NCBI GenBank assembly: GCA_934454635.1
Contig: CAKSFR010000001.1
Coordinates: 203,643-267,642 of the forward strand
Direction of reading: 5' to 3'
Source: an uncultured Ruminiclostridium sp.
GTDB taxonomy: Bacteria; Bacillota; Clostridia; Oscillospirales; Ruminococcaceae
Length of the DNA: 64,000 nt
The notes below the pieces were generated by a model. The model was given only the letters and a program-made list of their open reading frames with translations. It was not told the DNA's origin and did not search any database. Below, one piece after another: positions 1 through 8,257 of the stretch. Numbering within the stretch: the first letter of the stretch is position 1; each line of letters opens with the position of its first letter. Made by a program: the position numbers and the translations under genes.

Positions 1-275
1 AAATAAACATGGTTATACACGCGCACGGCGGAATTATTACTGTCGAGATAAGCAAGGACGAAATAAAAATGATTCTGGCGGATAAGGGTCCCGGAATAAA
101 GAACGTTGAACAGGCTATGCAGATGGGATTTTCAACCGCTCCCGACAATGTCCGTACGCTAGGCTTCGGTGCGGGAATGGGACTTCCGAACATGAAAAAA
201 TATTCCGACGAAATGACCATAGATACAGAAATCGGCGTGGGAACGACCGTTACGATGAGGGTGTTTCTTACTTGA
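1..275 (+). CDS. ATP-binding anti-sigma/RsbW-like protein (5' end missing)
   Basis: The frame is open at the left edge, so this is the C-terminal half of a GHKL-type ATPase of the RsbW/RsbT anti-sigma and serine-kinase family. The visible part carries the G1 box (DKGPGI) and the G2 region (GFGAGMGLPNMKK), followed by a GVGTTVTM ending; these form the ATP lid and nucleotide pocket. The codons just before the first ATG read I-N, which fits the conserved alpha helix before the IHAHGG segment, so the true start lies upstream of the window. It sits 22 bp before a hydrogenase-like iron-sulfur protein and is followed by DRTGG and PHP genes. This suggests a regulatory ATPase attached to a redox-sensing cluster; that role is inferred. 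Confidence 0.8.
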   Translation, partial: INMVIHAHGGIITVEISKDEIKMILADKGPGIKNVEQAMQMGFSTAPDNVRTLGFGAGMGLPNMKKYSDEMTIDTEIGVGTTVTMRVFLT

Positions 276-297
276 CCGATAAAGGAGGTTGGCTGCG

Positions 298-1572
298 ATG
301 AGCGATTTTCTTCACTCGGTACATCTTGACAGCTCGCTTTGCAAGGGCTGTACCAACTGCATCAAGCGCTGCCCTACCCAAGCTATCCGCGTCCGCAGCG
401 GAAAAGCTGTAATTAAAAAGGATTTCTGTATCGACTGCGGCGAATGTATCCGTATATGTCCGCACCACGCCAAGCAGGCGACATTTGACAGTCTTGACGT
501 ACTTGAGAACTACGAATATACCGTTGCCCTTCCCGCTCCGTCGCTTTACGCTCAGTTCAACAATATCGACGACGCGAATATCATACTTCGCGCGCTTGTG
601 AAAATGGGATTTGACGACGTTTTCGAGGTTACTGCGGCAGCGGAAATGATTTCACAGATGTCGAGAAAATATATCGGCGAACACCCCGAAAAAAAGCCTT
701 TCATAAGCACCGCCTGTCCGTCGGTCGTACGGCTCATAAGCGTAAGATTTCCCAATCTTATCCCGCACCTGTTGCCGTTCAACTCGCCTATGGAGCTTGC
801 CGCAGGACTTGCACGCAGGAAGGCGGCAGAAAAAACGGGACTTTTGCCCGAGAAAATCGGAATTGTGTTCATTTCACCGTGTCCGGCAAAGGTAGCAGCG
901 TGTAAAACCGCGCTGATAACCGAAAAATCCGAGGTCGACGCGGTCGTTGCGATAAAAGAAGTTTATCCAAAGCTGCTTGCTCACATGACACATGAGGACG
1001 ACCTTGAGGTCGATTATGTCCACTCGGGACGTATAGGCGTGGGCTGGGGCAACAGCGGCGGCGAAGCCGGAGGGCTTCTCACAGACAGCTATCTCGCTGC
1101 GGACGGCATTGAAAACGTCATTCGGGTCCTTGAAGATCTTGAAGATCAGAAATTTACCGACCTTGAATTTATCGAGCTTAACGCGTGCAGCGGCGGATGC
1201 GTGGGCGGCGTTCTTACCGTTGAAAATCCATACGTCGCTCAGGCAAAACTGAAAAAACTCTGCCGATACCTGCCTGTTGCGCGCAATCATCTCGGCGATG
1301 CCTACATTGACGGTGCATTTTCGCAAAAGCCGGTTGAATATCAGCCTGTTTTCACGCTCGGAAAGAACTTTGCCGAAAGTTTCGACAAAATGCAACAGGT
1401 AGAAGAGCTTTGCAGGAAATTTCCCGGTCTTGACTGCGGCTCATGCGGCGCACCAAGCTGCAAAGCGCTTGCTGAGGACATCGTACGCGGCGCCGCTTCG
1501 GAACGCGACTGCATTTTCATACTTCGTGAATATGTGAACAAACTCAATGATAACAGCGAAAGGAATGACTGA
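298..1572 (+). CDS. [FeFe]-hydrogenase-like iron-sulfur protein (putative redox/H2 sensor)
   Basis: The N-terminus has two [4Fe-4S] ferredoxin motifs (CKGCTNCIKRCP at about 15-26, CIDCGECIRICP at 44-55). The large-subunit C-terminal domain of [FeFe] hydrogenases follows. The three H-cluster signatures are altered: TACPS (Cys140), SPCPAK (Cys195) and NACSGGC (Cys297, Cys301). All four cubane-ligating cysteines remain, but the proton-shuttle cysteine that precedes the first ligand in catalytic enzymes is Ala. A C-terminal Fes-type cluster motif (DCGSCGAPSC) follows near residue 385. This architecture resembles sensory or group C hydrogenase-like proteins rather than a bulk H2 producer. Start chosen at ATG 298, nine bases after AGGAGG; an upstream TTG touches the ribosome binding site. 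It forms an operon with DRTGG and PHP genes. Confidence 0.82.
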   Translation: MSDFLHSVHLDSSLCKGCTNCIKRCPTQAIRVRSGKAVIKKDFCIDCGECIRICPHHAKQATFDSLDVLENYEYTVALPAPSLYAQFNNIDDANIILRALVKMGFDDVFEVTAAAEMISQMSRKYIGEHPEKKPFISTACPSVVRLISVRFPNLIPHLLPFNSPMELAAGLARRKAAEKTGLLPEKIGIVFISPCPAKVAACKTALITEKSEVDAVVAIKEVYPKLLAHMTHEDDLEVDYVHSGRIGVGWGNSGGEAGGLLTDSYLAADGIENVIRVLEDLEDQKFTDLEFIELNACSGGCVGGVLTVENPYVAQAKLKKLCRYLPVARNHLGDAYIDGAFSQKPVEYQPVFTLGKNFAESFDKMQQVEELCRKFPGLDCGSCGAPSCKALAEDIVRGAASERDCIFILREYVNKLNDNSERND

Positions 1573-1573
1573 C

Positions 1574-1909
1574 TTGACTGTAAAGGAACTGCTTGACAGC
1601 GGTATTTTTCGGGTAATAAACGACGGCAGAAACCACGAAACGGTTATAAGCAAGCCGTTTGCGTGTGACCTGCTGAGCATTGCAATGAGCAAAGCCGGGA
1701 AAGACAGTGCGTGGTTCACAGTAATGGGAAATGTGAACACTATCGCAGTATGCGCCCTCGCCGACTGTGCCTGCATAGTTCTCTGCGAGGGTACACAGCT
1801 TGACGAAACAGCTTCTCAGAAAGCTGCCGAACAGGATATAACCGTGCTTTCCGCAGATGATATGCCGATTTTTGACGCAGCCTTGCGGCTTTATGAGGCG
1901 ATGAAGTGA
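1574..1909 (+). CDS. DRTGG-domain protein
   Basis: A small protein of about 111 residues matching the DRTGG domain found in HPr kinase N-termini and in hydrogenase-associated regulators. It is a single alpha/beta domain with no transmembrane segment. The TTG at 1574 is preferred because AAAGGA lies about ten bases upstream and the protein then begins LTVKELLDSG, as relatives do; the ATG at 1565 is almost on top of that site. The upstream hydrogenase-like gene stops at 1572 and the next gene starts at 1906 inside this gene's last codons, so the three are translationally coupled. Genes of this type sit beside hydrogenase-like proteins in many Clostridia, but the ligand of the domain is not known to me. 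Confidence 0.75.
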   Translation: MTVKELLDSGIFRVINDGRNHETVISKPFACDLLSIAMSKAGKDSAWFTVMGNVNTIAVCALADCACIVLCEGTQLDETASQKAAEQDITVLSADDMPIFDAALRLYEAMK

Positions 1910-2625
1910 AACTGAGTTACGACCTTCATATCCACTCCTGCCTCTCGCCGTGCGGCGACGATGATATGCTCCCCTCGAATATTGTAGGAATGGCGGCGCT
2001 GAAAGGCTTGGACGTAATAGCAGTCACCGACCACTGTTCGTGCGCAAACTGCCCCGCAGTGGAAAAGCTGGCAAAAGCCTACGGAGTTGTGGCGCTGTTC
2101 GGAATGGAGCTGACCACTATTGAGGAGGTTCACGTTCTCTGCCTTTTTGATAATGTTCCCGCAGCAATGGATTTCGGGAAATACGTTCGTTCACGACATC
2201 AAAATATCATGAACAATCGTGACATTTTCGGAAAGCAGCAGATAGTCAACGAGGACGACGAAATAATCGGGGAGGAAGAAATTCTGCTTATAAACGCGAC
2301 GAATATCGGATTCGATGAGGTTTTCGAGCTTACCGAAAAATTTGGCGGGGTGATGATTCCTGCGCACATAGAAAAAAACGCAAACAGCCTGCTCGCAAAC
2401 TTGGGATTTGTGCCTGAGGACAGCCGTTTTCCGTGTTTTGAGCTGAAACATATCGGATATCTGGACGAACTGCGCGAAAAGCACCCATATCTTAAAAAGT
2501 GCGCAATGATAACAAATTCCGACGCACATTATCTTGAAAACATAAATGAACCTGTGAACTTCCTTGAAGCGGAGGAACGGACGGCAAAAGCTGTTCTCAA
2601 AGCGCTTAAAACAGGCAGTATATAA
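1906..2625 (+). CDS. PHP-domain metal-dependent phosphoesterase
   Basis: The protein begins KLSYDLHIHSCLSPCGDD and continues with VTDHCS, the HxH and TDH metal-binding motifs of the PHP superfamily, and ends with a conserved ITNSDAH motif near residue 206. PHP proteins hydrolyse phosphoesters, for example nucleoside 3',5'-bisphosphates, with two or three metals in the active site; the substrate here is unknown. It is cytoplasmic, with no signal peptide. The GTG start at 1906 overlaps the stop of the DRTGG gene (GTGA arrangement). It appears to be the last gene of the hydrogenase-like cluster, since the next gene has its own ribosome binding site after a 36-base gap. Confidence 0.82.
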   Translation: MKLSYDLHIHSCLSPCGDDDMLPSNIVGMAALKGLDVIAVTDHCSCANCPAVEKLAKAYGVVALFGMELTTIEEVHVLCLFDNVPAAMDFGKYVRSRHQNIMNNRDIFGKQQIVNEDDEIIGEEEILLINATNIGFDEVFELTEKFGGVMIPAHIEKNANSLLANLGFVPEDSRFPCFELKHIGYLDELREKHPYLKKCAMITNSDAHYLENINEPVNFLEAEERTAKAVLKALKTGSI

Positions 2626-2661
2626 AATACAAACTTAACAAATGAAAGGACAAATTCAACA

Positions 2662-3969
2662 ATGGAATGGTTCAAACAAGCAGCATTTTATCACATCTAC
2701 CCTCTCGGCTACTGCGGACAGCTTCAGCCGAACGATTTTACGTCAGAGCCGACGCACGATATTCTGAAAGTAATCGACCAGATTCCCGCAATTAAACAAA
2801 TGGGGTTTAACGCGGTATATTTCGGTCCGGTTTTTGAGTCAGTAAAGCACGGCTACGACACGGTCGATTACACAAAAATTGACCGCCGCCTCGGCACGAA
2901 CGAGGATTTCAAAAAAGTTTGCGGCGCGCTTCACGAAAACGGAATAAAAGTTGTTCTCGACGGCGTTTTCAACCATGTCGGACGTGAATTTGCGCAATTC
3001 CGCGATGTTCGCGAAAAACGCTGGGACAGCCCATATAAAGACTGGTTTCATATCCGTGAGGGAAATTCCTACTTCAACGACGGATTTTTCTACGAAGGCT
3101 GGGAGGGTCATTTTGAGCTTGTAAAGCTGAACCTCTACAATCCCGACGTTAAAAATTACCTTAAGGAATGCATTTCTGACTGGGTCAAGGAGTTCGATAT
3201 TGACGGACTTAGGCTTGACGTCGCCTACTGTCTTGACTTGAATTTCCTTAAAGAACTGCACGGACACTGCAAATGGCTCAAAAACGACTTCTGGCTTATG
3301 GGTGAAACTCTCCACGGCGACTACAACCGCTGGATGAACCCCGAAATGCTCGACAGCGTAACGAATTACGAGTGCTACAAAGGTTTGTATTCAAGCTTCA
3401 ACGACCTAAATATGTTTGAAATTGCACACTCGATAAATCGTCAGTTCGGCAGCGAAAACTGGTGTCTGTACCGCGGAAAAAATCTTTACTGCTTCCTTGA
3501 TAACCACGACGTAAGCCGAATCGCAACCATTCTCAAGGACAAACGTGAGCTTAAGCCGATTTACGCGCTTTTATTTACAATGCCGGGCATACCCGCCGTG
3601 TATTACGGAAGCGAATTTGGAATTGAAGGCGACAAGAAAAACGGCGACGAGTGTCTGCGCGGAAAATTTGAACCGCAGCAGCCAAACGAGCTTACAGAAC
3701 ATATCTCCAAGCTTGCAAAATTCCACACATCTTCCCTGCCGCTCTGCGTCGGTTCATACAGACAGCTTCAGCTTCAGAATCATCACTACGCATTTGCACG
3801 CGAATACGAGGGCGATACGGTAGTTGCTATGATAAACGCGGGAGAAAATTTCACATTTAGCGTAAATATGAACGGAATGTTCGAGGACATTCTTTCGGGT
3901 GAGAAATTCGACCTTTCTCAGGGAGTTCCCGTAGATGACCACAGCGCAAGAGTGTTCAGAAAATTATAA
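2662..3969 (+). CDS. GH13 alpha-amylase family glycosidase
   Basis: A 435-residue cytoplasmic GH13 enzyme. The four conserved regions are visible: DGVFNHVG, GLRLDVAY (nucleophile Asp), MGETLHG (acid/base Glu) and FLDNHDVSR (transition-state Asp). The barrel is followed by a short C-terminal beta domain. No signal peptide, so it probably acts on imported maltodextrins or glycogen-derived chains; cyclomaltodextrinase or oligo-glucosidase activity is possible. The ATG at 2662 has AAAGGA 13 bases upstream. A strong terminator follows directly, so this gene ends its transcription unit. Confidence 0.9.
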   Translation: MEWFKQAAFYHIYPLGYCGQLQPNDFTSEPTHDILKVIDQIPAIKQMGFNAVYFGPVFESVKHGYDTVDYTKIDRRLGTNEDFKKVCGALHENGIKVVLDGVFNHVGREFAQFRDVREKRWDSPYKDWFHIREGNSYFNDGFFYEGWEGHFELVKLNLYNPDVKNYLKECISDWVKEFDIDGLRLDVAYCLDLNFLKELHGHCKWLKNDFWLMGETLHGDYNRWMNPEMLDSVTNYECYKGLYSSFNDLNMFEIAHSINRQFGSENWCLYRGKNLYCFLDNHDVSRIATILKDKRELKPIYALLFTMPGIPAVYYGSEFGIEGDKKNGDECLRGKFEPQQPNELTEHISKLAKFHTSSLPLCVGSYRQLQLQNHHYAFAREYEGDTVVAMINAGENFTFSVNMNGMFEDILSGEKFDLSQGVPVDDHSARVFRKL

Positions 3970-3974
3970 AAAAT

Positions 3975-4006
3975 GTCCGCCGTAGCTGTTTACGGCGGGC
4001 TTTTTT
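3975..4006 (+). terminator. Rho-independent terminator after the amylase
   Basis: A 10-bp stem (GTCCGCCGTA paired with TACGGCGGGC, one G-U type mismatch) with a five-base loop, followed by six T residues. It begins five bases after the amylase stop codon. Confidence 0.9.
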
Positions 4007-4008
4007 GC

Positions 4009-4037
4009 TTGACCGTATTTGAAATATGTGGTAAAAT
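4009..4037 (+). promoter_or_regulatory. Sigma-A promoter for the membrane protein/GT2 operon
   Basis: TTGACC, a 17-base spacer ending in TGTGG, and TAAAAT. It starts three bases after the amylase terminator and 27 bases before the next start codon. Confidence 0.75.
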
Positions 4038-4063
4038 ATTAAAAAAGGTTCGGGAGGGCGAAA

Positions 4064-5377
4064 ATGAAAAAAATTCTTGTCTACATCGGGACATTTCTTG
4101 CGGCACTTGCGGTGCTTTGGGCAGCGCTCTTCGCCGCTTCATGCATTCCCAATGAGTTGATTTATGATAATATGTACAGCAGTTCAATATATTACAGCGA
4201 TAAAGAGGCGTTTGTTTATAACGGAGCAGTCAGACGCACAACCGACAACTACGCCGATTCAATCCTGCTGAATGTTGCGTGGAATATGAACAGCGACGAC
4301 CCGTTTGTTTCCTGCCTTGATACGAGGTATTTCGACGGATTGGAAAACGGCGTGGACTACGGCGAAAACTGGGGACTTTTCTGCGCAATTACAGGCAGAG
4401 ATGCGCCGAATACCGACTATACGCGCTACTGGCACGGAATGGCTATTTTTGTACGTTTGTTCATGCTTTTCACAGATGTGAACGGAATTAAAATGATCGG
4501 CATGATTGCAGCATACGCTCTGCTTGGTCTGAACTGCGCAATACTGTTAAAAAAACGGCAGTTTTTCGCGTCTGCGGCACTCGCTTTGTCATTTATATGT
4601 GTACACTTGTGGGATATCCGCTTGTCTATGGAATACCAGCCGGCAGTGCTGGTAACTCTCGCCGTTCTTCCTTTCTTTATTATCCTTGAACAGCGCGGCG
4701 ATAACGCGCTCTCTGTGCTTGCGGTGATATCCGGCGTACTAATCGCCTTTTTCGACTTCCTTACCGCCGAAACGCTAACTATACTTATCCCGCTCGCAGT
4801 CGTGTTCATAATCCGCAAGCAAGAAAAACGCTTCGGAAGCTTCCGTCAAGGCTTTATAACTACCGCAAAATGCGGCGTGGCGTGGCTTATGTCATATGCG
4901 GGAACATTTCTCGCGAAATGGGGACTTTCAAGCGCGGTAACGGGTGAAAATAAATTCATCTCAGCACTCAGTTCCGCCGAAATAAGAATGATCGGCGAAA
5001 CCGATGGTCTTTCGCCCTTACAGCAAATTTTCTGCGCACCGCTTTCAAATATCTCCACCCTTTTCGGCGGAGAAAGCCGACTCGACCCGCTCTGTATTCT
5101 TGTCGGACTTTTCCTTAGTGCGGCTGTTCTCGGGGCGGTGTTCTACCTTTTTCACGATAAAAGCAGATTTGACGGCGGATTTTCGCTTGTTATGCTGATT
5201 ATCGCACTGCTGCCGTTCATTCGTTATCTTGTCCTGAACAATCATTCGTATCTTCACACATTCTTTACCTACCGTGCGCTTGCGGCAACCATACTTGCCG
5301 TTTTGGCAATAGTGTGGTTCACTCTGAATTTTCACCCGCAAAAGAAAAAATCAGCAAAGAAAGGGCGCGGCAAATGA
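4064..5377 (+). CDS. Polytopic membrane protein, possible glycosyltransferase
   Basis: A 437-residue integral membrane protein with an N-terminal membrane anchor, a long extracytoplasmic stretch (about residues 30-125) and then roughly eight to ten further hydrophobic helices, ending in a Lys-rich cytoplasmic tail. The shape, one large loop after the first helix followed by a helix bundle, is common in GT-C type glycosyltransferases and EpsG/Wzy-like proteins, but I see no diagnostic motif. The start codon of the following GT2 enzyme overlaps this stop (ATGA), so the pair is translationally coupled and probably acts on a lipid-linked sugar. Function is not assigned. Confidence 0.75.
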   Translation: MKKILVYIGTFLAALAVLWAALFAASCIPNELIYDNMYSSSIYYSDKEAFVYNGAVRRTTDNYADSILLNVAWNMNSDDPFVSCLDTRYFDGLENGVDYGENWGLFCAITGRDAPNTDYTRYWHGMAIFVRLFMLFTDVNGIKMIGMIAAYALLGLNCAILLKKRQFFASAALALSFICVHLWDIRLSMEYQPAVLVTLAVLPFFIILEQRGDNALSVLAVISGVLIAFFDFLTAETLTILIPLAVVFIIRKQEKRFGSFRQGFITTAKCGVAWLMSYAGTFLAKWGLSSAVTGENKFISALSSAEIRMIGETDGLSPLQQIFCAPLSNISTLFGGESRLDPLCILVGLFLSAAVLGAVFYLFHDKSRFDGGFSLVMLIIALLPFIRYLVLNNHSYLHTFFTYRALAATILAVLAIVWFTLNFHPQKKKSAKKGRGK

Positions 5378-6051
5378 ATATTGAACTGACAATCCTCATG
5401 CCCTGTCTGAACGAGGAAAAAACAGTCGCCGTATGCGTTGAAAAAGCGCTTTCGTTCATTTCGGAATACGGCGTTACGGGCGAGGTTCTAATCGCCGATA
5501 ACGGCAGTTACGACCGTTCGCGCGAGCTTGCGGAAAAGGCGGGTGCTCGCGTGATAGGCGTTGAGAAAAAAGGTTACGGAAACGCGCTTATCGGCGGAAT
5601 AAAAGCTGCACGCGGAAAATACATTATTATGGGCGACTGTGATGAAAGCTATGATTTTACGCGCCTTGAGGGCTTTGTCGAAAAGCTGCGCGAAGGTTAC
5701 CCGTTGGTAATGGGCAACCGCATGGACAACATCGCGCCCGGCGCAATGCCGTTTTCTCACCGATATATCGGCGTCCCGCTGCTGTCGCTTATGGGAAGGC
5801 TGCGTTTTCACACCAAAGTGCGTGATTTTCACTGTGGACTGCGCGGATTCGATCGTGAAAAAGCGCTTGCGCTCAATCTGCAATGCGGCGGAATGGAGTT
5901 TGCCACGGAAATTATCGCAAAATTCGCCATGTCCGGCGCAAAAATCGCAGAAATTCCGGTTGCTCTGAATCCTGACGGGCGAGGCGGAAAATCGCATCTG
6001 CGCGCGGTTCCGGACGGGCTGAGGCACATAAAATACATACTTTTCGGATAA
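5374..6051 (+). CDS. GT2 family glycosyltransferase (polyprenyl-phosphate sugar synthase-like)
   Basis: A 225-residue GT-A fold enzyme. The N-terminus ELTILMPCLNEEKTV is the nucleotide-sugar binding strand. MGDCDESYDF holds the metal-binding DXD-like acidic motif, and FHCGLRGFDREKAL is the conserved acceptor region of dolichyl- or undecaprenyl-phosphate mannose/glucose synthases. It lacks C-terminal membrane helices, so the polytopic partner encoded just upstream may supply membrane attachment or use the product. The ATG at 5374 overlaps the preceding stop codon; the alternative upstream start lies inside the previous gene and lacks a ribosome binding site. Confidence 0.85.
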   Translation: MNIELTILMPCLNEEKTVAVCVEKALSFISEYGVTGEVLIADNGSYDRSRELAEKAGARVIGVEKKGYGNALIGGIKAARGKYIIMGDCDESYDFTRLEGFVEKLREGYPLVMGNRMDNIAPGAMPFSHRYIGVPLLSLMGRLRFHTKVRDFHCGLRGFDREKALALNLQCGGMEFATEIIAKFAMSGAKIAEIPVALNPDGRGGKSHLRAVPDGLRHIKYILFG

Positions 6052-6062
6052 AAAAATAATTT

Positions 6063-6114
6063 CTGCCGCAGTTCTCAAGAGCGTCTGCCGCTACTTGACA
6101 ACTGCGGCGTTTTG
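6063..6114 (+). terminator. Possible terminator after the GT2 gene
   Basis: GCCGCAGTT (6065-6073) pairs with AACTGCGGC (6100-6108), followed by GTTTTG. The loop is long (26 bases) and the right arm overlaps the next promoter, so termination efficiency is uncertain. Confidence 0.5.
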
Positions 6115-6123
6115 TAGTACAAT
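6095..6123 (+). promoter_or_regulatory. Sigma-A promoter and long leader for the rnj operon
   Basis: Perfect TTGACA, 17-base spacer, TACAAT. The leader to the RNase J start at 6328 is about 200 bases and holds a GC-rich hairpin (GGGGCAGCCGCCCC near 6196). No riboswitch class was recognised in it; RNase J mRNAs in Firmicutes are often autoregulated, so a leader role is possible. Confidence 0.85.
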
Positions 6124-6327
6124 AAATAATGAATTTTTATGTGTAAAACAGCTCAAAGCTGTTAATGATATATTTCAGAAAAAGCAGTTTAAAGGGGCAG
6201 CCGCCCCACGGAGCTATCGGTTTCCTTACACTTCGGAAGCTGCCGCGTTCCATTCCGCAGGCACTTCCGACGCTTCAGCCAACACCGTTTATCCGCATCA
6301 GCGCTTACTGAAAAGAAAAGAGGAGCA

Positions 6328-8226
6328 ATGCTTAAAAATAACAATCAGAATCCGCAGGAACAGAAATCTAAGGAGAAAATAAGACCTGCAAAGCCGCAGC
6401 AAAACCGCCGTCCCGCAAAACAACAGCCAAGACAGGCTGCAAACAAGCAGGAACAGGCTTCGCGTACAAGAAAACCTCAGCCCAAGCGGAAAAGCGAAAA
6501 TCAGCAGCAGGCAAAACAGCAGCCGAGACAGACGGCAAAAGCGCCGGCAAACACAAAAGCCAAACGCAGTGCGCCGCTTCGCATCATACCGCTCGGCGGA
6601 CTTAACGAAATCGGCAAGAATATGTATCTTTACGAATGCAGCAACGATATGTTTATTGTTGACTGCGGACTTGCTTTTCCCGACGACGATATGCTCGGCG
6701 TAGACCTCGTTATCCCCGATTTCACCTATGTTGTAAAAAATAAGGACAAGCTGCGCGGAATCGTGCTTACCCACGGTCACGAGGATCATATCGGCGGTCT
6801 TGCATACCTTCTTAAAAAAGTAAACGTACCGGTGTACGGAACAAGGCTTACGCTCGGACTTGTTGAAGGAAAGCTGCGTGAACACGGTATCCTCAACCAG
6901 TGCACGCTGAAGGTCGTTCAGCCGCGTCAGACTGTTAAAATGGGGTGTATGTGCGTTGAATTTATCCGCGTAAATCACTCTATTCCAGACGCCTGCGCGT
7001 TCGCAATCCACACTCCGGCAGGCGTTGTTATTCACACCGGTGATTTCAAGGTTGACTATACGCCTATCGAGGGCGGAATAATCGATCTTGCACGCTTCGG
7101 GGAACTCGGAAACAAGGGTGTTCTTGCCCTGCTCTCCGAAAGTACTAACGCAGAGCGCCCAGGCTATACAATGTCCGAAAGACGCGTAGGCGCTACTTTC
7201 CGCAATTTCTTCGCAAACGCTGAGGGAAAGCGGATTATCGTCGCTACTTTCTCCAGCAATATCCACAGGATACAGCAGATAATCGACAGCGCTGCAATTC
7301 ACGGAAGAAAGGTCGCCGTTTCCGGACGCAGCATGATAAACGTTCTACAGACGGCTATCGACCTTAATTATATCCGCGTTCCGAAAGGTATGCTTGTCGA
7401 TATTGACAAAATCGGCAAAATTCCGCCCGAAGAACTTGTTATCGTCACAACCGGAAGTCAGGGCGAGCCTATGTCCGCACTCTCGCGAATGGCAAGCAAC
7501 GAACACCGTCAGGTAACGATAACTCCGCAGGATCTTATTATTATCTCAGCCAACCCGATTCCCGGCAACGAAAAGCTGGTAGGGCGCGTTGTAAACGAGC
7601 TGATGAAAGCGGGCGCAAATGTAATATATGAGGCAATGTACGACGTCCATGTTTCGGGACACGCCTGCCAAGACGAGCTGAAAATGATGATTTCGCTCAC
7701 GCGTCCGAAGTTCTTTATTCCGATTCACGGCGAATACAAGCATATGTTCAAGCACAAGGAACTTGCACTTCAGCTGAATATTCCCGAAGAAAACATTTTT
7801 ATCGCAGACAACGGCGCTGTTCTTGAAACTGACGGCGTTGATATGAAAATGGCGGGTCAGGTAACTGCGGGCCGCGTGCTTATCGACGGACTCGGCGTAG
7901 GCGACGTTGGCTCGGTAGTTCTCCGTGACAGAAAACATCTTGCGCAGGACGGTCTTATCATTGTCGTTGCGGCGATAAATAAGGCCTCGGGAAAGATAAT
8001 GTCGGGACCGGATATTGTTTCGCGAGGATTTGTGTATGTGCGCGAATCCGAGGAGCTTATGGAGGAATCCCGCGCGTTGATGCTTTCCGTAATGGAAAAA
8101 AATCTCACACCGAATATACGCGAATGGGGTACTCTCAAAAACCTTATGAAAGACGCACTCGGCAGTTTTATTTTCTCAAAAACCAGAAGAAGTCCCATGA
8201 TTCTGCCTATTATAATGGAACTGTAA
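6328..8226 (+). CDS. rnj: Ribonuclease J
   Basis: A 632-residue metallo-beta-lactamase/beta-CASP ribonuclease. After an N-terminal extension of about 75 residues rich in Lys, Gln, Pro and Arg, the catalytic domain starts at APLRIIPLGGLNEIGKN. THGHEDHIGG is the zinc-binding motif, HTGDFK and the beta-CASP elements follow, and IPIHGEYKHM is the C-terminal His motif. The enzyme has 5'-to-3' exonuclease and endonuclease activity in mRNA decay and rRNA maturation. The extension is longer than in Bacillus RNase J and, being basic and low in complexity, may bind RNA or partners. AAAGAGGAG lies just before ATG 6328. It heads a run with a DHH phosphodiesterase, rplI, dnaB and tilS. Confidence 0.95.
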   Translation: MLKNNNQNPQEQKSKEKIRPAKPQQNRRPAKQQPRQAANKQEQASRTRKPQPKRKSENQQQAKQQPRQTAKAPANTKAKRSAPLRIIPLGGLNEIGKNMYLYECSNDMFIVDCGLAFPDDDMLGVDLVIPDFTYVVKNKDKLRGIVLTHGHEDHIGGLAYLLKKVNVPVYGTRLTLGLVEGKLREHGILNQCTLKVVQPRQTVKMGCMCVEFIRVNHSIPDACAFAIHTPAGVVIHTGDFKVDYTPIEGGIIDLARFGELGNKGVLALLSESTNAERPGYTMSERRVGATFRNFFANAEGKRIIVATFSSNIHRIQQIIDSAAIHGRKVAVSGRSMINVLQTAIDLNYIRVPKGMLVDIDKIGKIPPEELVIVTTGSQGEPMSALSRMASNEHRQVTITPQDLIIISANPIPGNEKLVGRVVNELMKAGANVIYEAMYDVHVSGHACQDELKMMISLTRPKFFIPIHGEYKHMFKHKELALQLNIPEENIFIADNGAVLETDGVDMKMAGQVTAGRVLIDGLGVGDVGSVVLRDRKHLAQDGLIIVVAAINKASGKIMSGPDIVSRGFVYVRESEELMEESRALMLSVMEKNLTPNIREWGTLKNLMKDALGSFIFSKTRRSPMILPIIMEL

Positions 8227-8257
8227 AATTTGCTACGGAAACGGGGTGGCTGTAAAA

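Noticed and set aside
6124..6327. Riboswitch or ribosomal-protein leader before rnj
   Set aside because: One GC-rich hairpin only; no conserved riboswitch core or ribosomal-protein gene directly behind it.
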